Below, in pieces: positions 1 through 5,125 of a DNA stretch of 9,006 nt; the first letter of the stretch is position 1, and the number at the start of each line of letters is the position of its first letter. The position numbers and the translations under genes were made by a program. Source of the stretch: Gemmatimonadota bacterium (GTDB lineage: Bacteria > 4572-55 > J002); assembly GCA_003697105.1 (NCBI GenBank), contig RFFQ01000150.1, positions 1 through 9,006 on the forward strand, written 5' to 3'. Below the pieces are notes generated by a model. It was not told the origin of the DNA and searched no databases. It saw only the letters and a program-made list of their open reading frames with translations.

Positions 1-235
1 ACGAACCTCTCGCACCGGAAATTGGCTCACAAAATCGTCCATTTACGATCCGATAGGGGACTTACGCCCCCGATCCGTTCCATTTTTTCCGGTGTGCATT
101 GCTTCTAGCAATAAACAAATCCGGCTGGTTGTCAAGTCAATTAATTCGGACAGATGTATTTTCAATTTAATCTTGACAATCGATAGGTGTCACTGTTTTT
201 TTGGCTATCTAATTTTAGTTAGTAGGACGACCCCC
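1..235. other. Left edge and leader of the TPR membrane protein gene
   Basis: No gene can be firmly assigned here. One + strand frame is open from the edge and stops at 54-56, with a tail reading EPLAPEIGSQNRPFTIR, which could be the last 17 residues of an upstream gene. A second frame stays open to 106-108. A third runs open from the edge into the downstream gene, but its Cys- and Ser-rich translation does not look like that protein family. The only other structure is the inverted repeat at 129-179. No convincing -35/-10 pair with normal spacing was found. Confidence 0.3.
129..179. repeat. 8-bp inverted repeat upstream of the TPR membrane protein gene
   Basis: TTGTCAAG (129-136) and CTTGACAA (172-179) are perfect reverse complements separated by 35 bases, and the repeat ends 56 bases before the chosen ATG. 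The right arm contains a consensus-like TTGACA, but no good -10 lies 16-18 bases downstream. It could be a paired operator or part of a leader structure. Chance is also possible, since the arms are short and the gap is long. Confidence 0.3.
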
Positions 236-2254
236 ATGCCAACATCCAAATCTAAGCGCACCGTTTCAAATTCAAAACGATTAACACCGCTTATCTTTAG
301 CCTAATCGTTGGGCTTTGGGGGGCGGTGCTTTATGCGAACACTTTGGGGCACGGTTTTGTCTTTGATGATTTTTTTGTGATCCGTGATAACTGGTTGGTA
401 AAAAAAGGCATTTCCAGTATTCCCCAATTGATTTCCACCCCTTATTTATACGGCTTTTCTCCGGCGAGCAATGATTATTACCGTCCGTTTTCTCTGGTGA
501 TGTTTGCTGTGGAATGGCATCTTTCGCCCAACAATCCGGCCATTCATCATACGGTGAGCGTTTTGATGTATGCGCTCACCGGTATCGTGTTGTTTTACAC
601 CCTTGCTACGATTCTTAGGCGCTATCATCTTATCTTACCGTTTGTGGTGAGTCTGTTATTTATAGCGCACCCCATCCATACAGAAGTGGTTGCCAACATC
701 AAAGCACGCGACATTTTGATGGCATTTTTCTGGTCATTACTGGCATTTCAATGTTTATGGCTGTTCCTAAGGAAAAAGGGCATTCTGTGGCTCTTACTTT
801 CGTTGCTTAGTTATTTTTTCGCCCTGACCTGCCGCGAAAATGCGATCACAATATTAGCCATTTTCCCATTGTTGCTCTATTTTTTCGGGGAGGTTTCGTG
901 GCGGCGATGGTTTGTTCTCAGTAGCTTATATTTTATTCCAACTGGTTTTTTTCTGTTTATTCGGGCGACGGTCATTGGTTTGGAGGGACATGATCCGCGC
1001 CTTTTTTGGTTGATGTTTTTAGTACCGGTGGTGATATACGGCGTCACGCGGATTCGCACCAATTTTCCGTTTCGTATTGGGGATCGGTGGTTGTGGGTTG
1101 GCATCGGGTTTCTGACCCTCACGGTCGGGGGAGTGTTTTGCGGGTGGGCCGCGACGTCTGTAGGTAATTTTAATATTCGTTTTCCATCCACGATTGTGAT
1201 GATCGGGCGGTATCTTTTTAAATTAGTCTATCCCCATCCGTTGGTGTCCGATGCGTCTTACAACCAGCACCCCGGCGTACTTTTTACACACTGGAAGGCA
1301 ATTCTATCCAGTAGTGTGTTAGGGCTGATGGCACTATATGCAATTATCACAGCGCCTCGTAAACATCTGCCTGCCTTTGGGATATTGTATTTCTTCGTCT
1401 TAATGTCATTGTATGCCTATTTTACCTTAATGCGGAGCGTACCCTATGGGGAACGCTTTCTCTATGCCAGTTCACTTGGATTTTGCCTTGTGCTGGGTTA
1501 CGGCATGTTAAAACTGCTTCGGTATGATCTAACACCGGCTCCCTTACCGGGAATACCGGTGTTCCTGCGGCAGTATGCGGTCTTATGGTCTGTGCTGTCA
1601 GTCATTTTGGGTTTGTATGCGTTCAAAACGGTAACCCGCAATCTGGATTGGAAGAGTAACGCCACGTTGCGCAGCCAAGATGTGCAAACCTCGCCGAACA
1701 GTGGACGGATGCACTATTACTACGGTTTAACACTGATGGAAGATAAAGCGATGGAGGCGGATTCGGAGACGGAAAAGATCCAATATTTACGGGAAGCCAT
1801 CAAGGAATTCAAAAAAGCCACGCAACTTGATCCCTACTTGAAAGAACCCTACGGACAGTTGGGAGTTGCCTATATGCGGCTAGGGGAATACAAAAAAGCC
1901 CGGAAAAATTTTGAGAAGGCAATTAAAAACGCTTTAGTTTACAATAACTTAGGGATTCTATATTACGCTGAAGGGGATACCGTAAAAGCCCTGCAAGCCT
2001 TTGAACAAGCCACCCGGATTGACCCGAATTTAGCCAATGCCCATTTCAACATCGGTATGATTCGCGGTGGGCAAGGGCAGTATGCCCTAGGTATTCAACA
2101 CTTGATGCGGGCGGCGGCGTGTGACCCGTTCAACGCGCCCACGTATTATAATATTGGCTTGTTGTACCGGTTGTTAGGTGATGAGCCGACGGGCAACCGG
2201 TATCTGGAAAAGGCATACCAACTCGACCCCAGCTTACGCCCCAATTCACCGTAA
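236..2254 (+). CDS. Membrane GT-C glycosyltransferase with C-terminal TPR domain (TMTC/PMT-like)
   Basis: A 672-residue membrane protein. A short basic N-terminus precedes a first membrane span (about 17-37). The first outside loop then carries FVFDD, with Asp44-Asp45 in the position of the acidic pair that GT-C mannosyltransferases use for metal and lipid-phosphate sugar donor. YRPF (82-85), HPIHTE (145-150), a CREN motif (199-202) and GERFLY (405-410) match the order of conserved blocks in TMTC-like proteins. About eleven hydrophobic segments end near residue 465. Residues from about 490 to the end form four to five TPR units. One inter-repeat junction (AIKN to ALVYNN, about 561-570) is some four residues shorter than the canonical 34-residue spacing. 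Inferred role: transfer of a sugar from a polyprenyl-phosphate donor to an exported protein or glycan, with the TPRs binding the acceptor. An in-frame GTG lies 144 bases upstream, but ATG 236 is chosen because the extra 48 residues do not look like a protein N-terminus. The SD before it (around AGGACG, 223-228) is weak. The gene seems monocistronic. The family is well supported; the substrate is unknown. Confidence 0.8.
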   Translation: MPTSKSKRTVSNSKRLTPLIFSLIVGLWGAVLYANTLGHGFVFDDFFVIRDNWLVKKGISSIPQLISTPYLYGFSPASNDYYRPFSLVMFAVEWHLSPNNPAIHHTVSVLMYALTGIVLFYTLATILRRYHLILPFVVSLLFIAHPIHTEVVANIKARDILMAFFWSLLAFQCLWLFLRKKGILWLLLSLLSYFFALTCRENAITILAIFPLLLYFFGEVSWRRWFVLSSLYFIPTGFFLFIRATVIGLEGHDPRLFWLMFLVPVVIYGVTRIRTNFPFRIGDRWLWVGIGFLTLTVGGVFCGWAATSVGNFNIRFPSTIVMIGRYLFKLVYPHPLVSDASYNQHPGVLFTHWKAILSSSVLGLMALYAIITAPRKHLPAFGILYFFVLMSLYAYFTLMRSVPYGERFLYASSLGFCLVLGYGMLKLLRYDLTPAPLPGIPVFLRQYAVLWSVLSVILGLYAFKTVTRNLDWKSNATLRSQDVQTSPNSGRMHYYYGLTLMEDKAMEADSETEKIQYLREAIKEFKKATQLDPYLKEPYGQLGVAYMRLGEYKKARKNFEKAIKNALVYNNLGILYYAEGDTVKALQAFEQATRIDPNLANAHFNIGMIRGGQGQYALGIQHLMRAAACDPFNAPTYYNIGLLYRLLGDEPTGNRYLEKAYQLDPSLRPNSP

Positions 2255-2290
2255 TGCTCCCGCGGGTACAGTGGATAGGGGCACCGCTCT

Positions 2291-2335
2291 GCCAGTTTGT
2301 GCGAGCGCGTGTCAGGTGGATACTGACATTCTGGC
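2291..2335 (+). terminator. Nested hairpin, possible weak terminator of the TPR gene
   Basis: The inner stem is TGTCAG (2310-2315) with CTGACA (2323-2328) around a 7-base loop. An outer stem pairs GCCAG (2291-2295) with CTGGC (2331-2335) across a lopsided internal loop (14 against 2 bases). A T-run (2347-2351) follows only after 11 bases, so this is a poor intrinsic terminator. It could instead be an mRNA 3'-end stabiliser or an operator. Confidence 0.3.
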
Positions 2336-2460
2336 TTGCCCTCCTATTTTTGGATATGTTTTGAGTATAACACTTTTATTATCAGTATTTTATGAGTTTG
2401 GCATTTAATATGCTGAATAAAGGTGACGTAACCGGTATCGGGTAGGCATAGCGGTTCATC

Positions 2461-2489
2461 TTGACCTTTTTGTATAGATTCATTACTAT
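2461..2489 (+). promoter_or_regulatory. Sigma70-type promoter of the yugP-grpE-dnaJ operon
   Basis: TTGACC (2461-2466; 5 of 6 to consensus), a 17-base spacer and TACTAT (2484-2489; 4 of 6). This predicts transcription from about 2496 and a leader of some 70 bases before the peptidase ATG. I found no CIRCE element (TTAGCACTC-N9-GAGTGCTAA) nearby, so HrcA control of the chaperone genes is not supported here. Confidence 0.5.
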
Positions 2490-2563
2490 TGAACTGAAAC
2501 TGAAATCCACGATAACCCGAAACAACGTCTCAGACATCAACTGTCCTGAAAGGAGGGCACGTC

Positions 2564-3247
2564 ATGTTCTTCTTTGACCCAACGTTTTTACTGCTAATTC
2601 CAGCCATGTTACTGGCATTTTATGCCCAAAACAAAGTGACCCGGACTTACAAAAAATATCGTCAGATTGCCTCCATGCGAGGCATGACTGGTGCGCAAGT
2701 GGCTCAACACATTTTACAACAGCGTGGCTTGTACGATGTTGCGGTGCGAGAGACTCGCGGTTTTCTAGCAGATAACTATAATCCGGCGAATAAGACCGTC
2801 AATCTTTCTTCCGATATTTTCCACGGGCGATCCTTAGCCGCCCTGGCGGTTGCCGCCCATGAAGTGGGCCATGCTTTGCAAGATGCGAACGGCTATATGC
2901 CCCTTAAATTACGAGCCAGCTTTGTTCCGTTGGCGAATTTAGGCAGTTTTGCGGTATTCCCGTTAGCCATTGGCGGTATTTTGTTGCAAAGCGTGGGCTT
3001 GATCGACCTGGCGATTTACCTGTATTCGGCAGTGGTGGCATTTCACCTGATCACCTTGCCCGTCGAATTCAACGCCAGTAACCGTGCTCTGAAAATTCTG
3101 GGTACAAACGGCTATTTGTATGATACCGAAGTCATTGGTGCGAAAAAAGTCCTGAATGCCGCCGCTCTGACCTACGTGGCTTCAACGGTTGTGGCGGTGA
3201 TGGAATTAATCCGGCTGTTGATTTTCCGATCCATGATGAATGACTAA
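2564..3247 (+). CDS. YugP-type membrane zinc metallopeptidase
   Basis: A 227-residue protein of the putative neutral zinc metallopeptidase family typified by Bacillus YugP, at normal family length. The zinc site is HEVGH at 99-103 (catalytic Glu100), preceded by AAVAAHE-like hydrophobic sequence. The likely third ligand is Glu168 in LPVEFNAS, where many relatives have VEFDAS. Membrane segments are near 6-21, 127-146, 148-166 and 200-221. The loop containing LSSDIF and HGRSLAALAVAAHE precedes the active site as in relatives. The start is fixed by a very strong Shine-Dalgarno (AAAGGAGGG, 2549-2557), seven bases before the ATG. It is first in an operon; grpE follows after 14 bases. The family's natural substrate is not established. 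Grouping with two co-chaperone genes suggests membrane-protein quality control, which is inference. Confidence 0.88.
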   Translation: MFFFDPTFLLLIPAMLLAFYAQNKVTRTYKKYRQIASMRGMTGAQVAQHILQQRGLYDVAVRETRGFLADNYNPANKTVNLSSDIFHGRSLAALAVAAHEVGHALQDANGYMPLKLRASFVPLANLGSFAVFPLAIGGILLQSVGLIDLAIYLYSAVVAFHLITLPVEFNASNRALKILGTNGYLYDTEVIGAKKVLNAAALTYVASTVVAVMELIRLLIFRSMMND

Positions 3248-3253
3248 AAGGAG
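3246..3253 (+). promoter_or_regulatory. Shine-Dalgarno site deciding the grpE start
   Basis: AAAAGGAG overlaps the TAA of the preceding peptidase gene (3245-3247) and lies eight bases before ATG 3262. An in-frame GTG at 3253 starts inside this site, so it cannot be the real start. The overlap with the stop codon suggests translational coupling. Confidence 0.7.
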
Positions 3254-3261
3254 TGATAGGC

Positions 3262-3735
3262 ATGTCCTCAATTCAACATATTGATGAACCCATGACACGC
3301 CGTTCGTCTCCCCAACCGGATGATGATGAGCGCTATTTACGATTGCTTTCCGAATTTACGAACTACAAACGGCGAACCGAGCAAGAAAAGCGCGAGCTAG
3401 CCGATTATGTTCGGGCGGAAACATATCGCAAATTGTTACCCATTTTAGATGATTTTGACCGGCTGATGTCGCATCAGGAGCAGGATGAACGCCGTTTAAT
3501 AGAGGGAGTCACTCTGATTTATAATAAGTTACGCTCTCACTTGGCGCAGGAAGGCTTAGTGCCGGAATCTCCACAGGATGAACCGTTTGATCCCAACCAA
3601 CATGATGCGTTTTTGACCCAACCCACCGATGATCCCACCGCGGACCAAACGGTGGCGCAAGTCTTGGAAAAAGGTTATCGATTTAAGGGGAAATTGATTC
3701 GACCAGCGAAAGTCGCCGTTGCGCAGTACACGTAG
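3262..3735 (+). CDS. grpE: GrpE, nucleotide exchange factor for DnaK
   Basis: A 157-residue GrpE. After a short acidic, Asp-rich N-terminus (about 1-25) comes the long dimerising helix, starting at the ERYLRLLSEFTNYKRRTEQE region. Then follow the LLPILDDFDRL block and GVTLIYNKLRSHL. The C-terminal beta domain has FDPNQHDAFL and ends in GYRFKGKLIRPAKVAVAQ, the family signature (GY-x-L-x-RPA-V-V). It is slightly shorter than the usual 170-200 residues because the disordered N-terminal arm is short. Known role: releasing ADP from DnaK so that substrate is discharged. It lies between a membrane peptidase (14-base gap) and a J-protein (22-base gap), clearly one transcription unit. No dnaK is in the window, so its partner is encoded elsewhere. 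Confidence 0.93.
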   Translation: MSSIQHIDEPMTRRSSPQPDDDERYLRLLSEFTNYKRRTEQEKRELADYVRAETYRKLLPILDDFDRLMSHQEQDERRLIEGVTLIYNKLRSHLAQEGLVPESPQDEPFDPNQHDAFLTQPTDDPTADQTVAQVLEKGYRFKGKLIRPAKVAVAQYT

Positions 3736-3740
3736 AGTCT

Positions 3741-3749
3741 GAGGAGAGG
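3741..3749 (+). promoter_or_regulatory. Shine-Dalgarno site deciding the dnaJ start
   Basis: GAGGAGAGG lies eight bases before ATG 3758. An in-frame GTG at 3749 begins at the last base of the site and leaves no spacing, so ATG 3758 is chosen. The J-domain then begins at residue 6 (KDYYKILGV), as is normal for the family. Confidence 0.65.
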
Positions 3750-3757
3750 TGATACGC

Positions 3758-4636
3758 ATGATCTCAACGAATAAAGATTATTATAAAATTTTAGGTGTTG
3801 ATGAAAATGCTTCCGCCGATGAACTGAAAAAAGCGTATCGCAAACTAGCAGTAAAATATCACCCTGATAAAAACGCCGGTAATAAGAACGCCGAAGAGAA
3901 ATTTAAGGAAATCAACGAAGCATATGATGTCCTAAAAGACCCCCAAAAACGAGAAGAGTATGATACCTACCGTAAATACGGTCCCATGTATCATCAATTT
4001 GGTGGCAATGGAGACTCGGTAAATGTTGACTTTGATGATATCTTTAGCGGATTTCGAGGCGGAGGGAGCGGCGGTTCTGTGTTCGATGATTTGGGTGATA
4101 TTTTCAGCCGCTTTCGGGGCGGTGGAAGAAGTGGCAACCCATTTCGCCCGAGAATTCGCTCCGAGATTACAATTCCGTTTATGACGGCAGTTCAAGGGGG
4201 GAATGTTCCGGTACAACTGGGTGGCCAAACCTACAATGTCCATATTCCCCGCGGGATAGAAGACGGTGAAACGCTGAACATCCAAAATCCCACGGGAAAT
4301 GGCGAAGTGATACTCCTTAAAGTGCACGTTCAACCCGATTCGTTCTTCCGCCGGAAAGGGAATGACATCTATGTGGACGTGCCCATCAATTTTGCCCAAG
4401 CGGCATTGGGTAGTAAGATGCGCGTGCGTACCATCAGTGGTAAAAAAGTCGATCTGAAAATTCCGGCAGGCACGCAAAGCGGGCAAACCTTCCGCCTGAA
4501 AGGGCTGGGAATTTCCACGCCACAAGGTCAAGGCAATATGTATGTTACGGTGAACGTTACCGTACCGAAACACTTGACCCCCGAACAGAAGCGGCAGGTT
4601 GAACAGTTAGCAACGGCGCTGAACCTCCCGTATTAA
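3758..4636 (+). CDS. DnaJ/CbpA-type J-domain co-chaperone lacking the zinc finger
   Basis: A 292-residue type B J-protein. The J-domain is residues 6-73 with the essential HPD at 35-37, which stimulates the DnaK ATPase. A Gly/Phe-rich linker (about 81-130) holds a near-duplicate of [12 protein letters not shown] followed by [12 protein letters not shown]. The two C-terminal beta domains bind client peptide; visible landmarks are [40 protein letters not shown] and [19 protein letters not shown]. No CxxCxGxG repeats are present, so this is the CbpA-like class rather than canonical DnaJ (about 370 residues with four such repeats). It ends with a helical ...[13 protein letters not shown] tail. 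It is last in the operon with grpE and a YugP-type peptidase, and is followed by a strong terminator. It would work with a DnaK encoded elsewhere. Confidence 0.92.
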   Translation: MISTNKDYYKILGVDENASADELKKAYRKLAVKYHPDKNAGNKNAEEKFKEINEAYDVLKDPQKREEYDTYRKYGPMYHQFGGNGDSVNVDFDDIFSGFRGGGSGGSVFDDLGDIFSRFRGGGRSGNPFRPRIRSEITIPFMTAVQGGNVPVQLGGQTYNVHIPRGIEDGETLNIQNPTGNGEVILLKVHVQPDSFFRRKGNDIYVDVPINFAQAALGSKMRVRTISGKKVDLKIPAGTQSGQTFRLKGLGISTPQGQGNMYVTVNVTVPKHLTPEQKRQVEQLATALNLPY

Positions 4637-4671
4637 AATACATCACCAGCAGCGAAACCGATGATCCCCTG

Positions 4672-4707
4672 ACCGGTGAGACGGTACCCCGTCTCGCCGG
4701 TTTTTTT
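4672..4707 (+). terminator. Strong rho-independent terminator of the yugP-grpE-dnaJ operon
   Basis: A 13-bp stem (4672-4684 with 4689-4701; one G-T wobble) closes a TACC loop and runs directly into seven T residues (4701-4707), 36 bases after the J-protein stop codon. There is no matching A-run on the left side, so it acts in the + direction. It separates the chaperone operon from the molybdoenzyme operon. Confidence 0.93.
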
Positions 4708-4773
4708 GTACCCCTCCTTCTGGAATGCGCTTTTTCGGTAGCGTTGCCGGCGCATCATGTTCCCCAAGATAAT

Positions 4774-4839
4774 TTTACGGCATAAAAATATAGATATATA
4801 AATTTTTAACTTGACTTTTAGTGTGTTTTTGTACAAATT
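4774..4839 (+). promoter_or_regulatory. AT-rich promoter-like region downstream of the terminator
   Basis: One candidate is TTTACG (4774-4779), a 17-base spacer, and TATAAA (4797-4802). A second begins with TTGACT (4811-4816), followed by TACAAA at 4832-4837 (15-base spacing). Either would produce a leader of about 280-320 bases before the molybdoenzyme ATG. The region is much richer in A and T than its surroundings, which also raises the chance of false matches. Confidence 0.3.
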
Positions 4840-4999
4840 ATCGCACACATGCGATACATGGCGTGGCGTTCCTTGTAATCGTCATTATCGTAGATAATCG
4901 GATTCACATCCGGGATGGTGCAGGCAAAGTCTCCGCACAAAGCACCCAACGATTGCCGTCATTATTAACCGCGACCTTATAGAAACAAATGCCGGCATG
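4818..4999 (-). pseudogene. Possible frame-shifted gene remnant
   Basis: Two minus-strand frames give protein-like sequence that joins across a shift near 4935-4943. From 4999 down, one frame reads ...FYKVAVNNDGNRWVLCAETL and ends at a TGA (4904-4906). From 4958 down, another reads ...CGDFACTIPDVNPI, then IYDNDDYKERHAMYRM, and stops at a TAA (4818-4820). A splice such as NDGNRWVL then CGDFACTIPDVNPI would be smooth, as expected if one base was lost or two gained. No start codon with a ribosome site, no full domain and no family I can name are visible. It may be decayed coding sequence or coincidence. Confidence 0.35.
4839..4856. repeat. 7-bp inverted repeat, possible operator
   Basis: TATCGCA (4839-4845) and TGCGATA (4850-4856) are perfect arms around CACA. 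The repeat lies just downstream of the TTGACT promoter-like element, where a repressor site would be expected. It also overlaps the end of the minus-strand protein-like frame, so it may be incidental. Confidence 0.4.
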
Positions 5000-5125
5000 T
5001 TTTTATCAAGGCGTGGTGTTGCGCTTTCCGGCGGAGGAGCCCGTTTCATCAGATTTCGGATGGGAAATGTTGTTTACTATAAAACTGGATTTATTCATCT
5101 ATACATAATTTTATCTGAGGTTACT

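Larger units (their letters stand above)
2255..2563. other. Non-coding region between the TPR gene and the zinc peptidase operon
   Basis: This 309-base spacer holds a nested hairpin (2291-2335), an AT-rich stretch (about 2347-2410), and a sigma70-type promoter (2461-2489) for the operon to the right. GTGGATA occurs twice, at 2271-2277 and 2316-2322. A minus-strand frame is open over 2344-2529 but has no usable start codon. No convincing gene is seen. Confidence 0.6.
4708..5125. other. Spacer with promoter-like sequences and protein-like debris
   Basis: This 418-base spacer has an AT-rich stretch (about 4771-4840), two promoter-like signals there, a 7-bp inverted repeat (4839-4856), and protein-like frames on the minus strand between 4818 and 4999. 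A short plus-strand frame (4997-5044) resembles the start of a patatin. A closer promoter-like pair for the molybdoenzyme gene is TTCGGA (5055-5060), 17 bases, TATAAA (5078-5083), though its -35 is poor. No intact gene is seen. Confidence 0.5.

Noticed and set aside
92-235. GTG start at 92, extending the TPR membrane protein by 48 residues
   Set aside because: The extension is Cys- and Ser-rich, unlike this family's N-termini. The family's basic leader and first span begin naturally at ATG 236.
2178-2408. 76-codon + strand frame overlapping the end of the TPR gene
   Set aside because: It starts inside the TPR domain in another frame, has no ribosome site, and its composition is not protein-like past the overlap.
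2461-2563. Heat-shock control element (CIRCE) before the chaperone operon
   Set aside because: No TTAGCACTC-N9-GAGTGCTAA or close variant is present. The promoter looks like an ordinary sigma70 site.
3932-4573. 213-codon minus-strand frame
   Set aside because: It lies entirely antisense to the J-protein gene and is rich in residues expected from reverse reading. The J-protein is certain.
4633-4848. 71-codon minus-strand frame starting GTG
   Set aside because: It reads through the strong terminator hairpin and the AT-rich stretch, has no ribosome site, and its translation is low-complexity basic sequence.
4997-5125. ATG at 4997 as the start of the molybdoenzyme
   Set aside because: It would place 43 residues ahead of the twin-arginine signal, which must be near the N-terminus. 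ATG 5126 has its own ribosome site.
4840-5125. Molybdenum-cofactor riboswitch in the molybdoenzyme leader
   Set aside because: I could not see the conserved helices or loops of that class. The leader's main structure is one short inverted repeat and protein-like debris.
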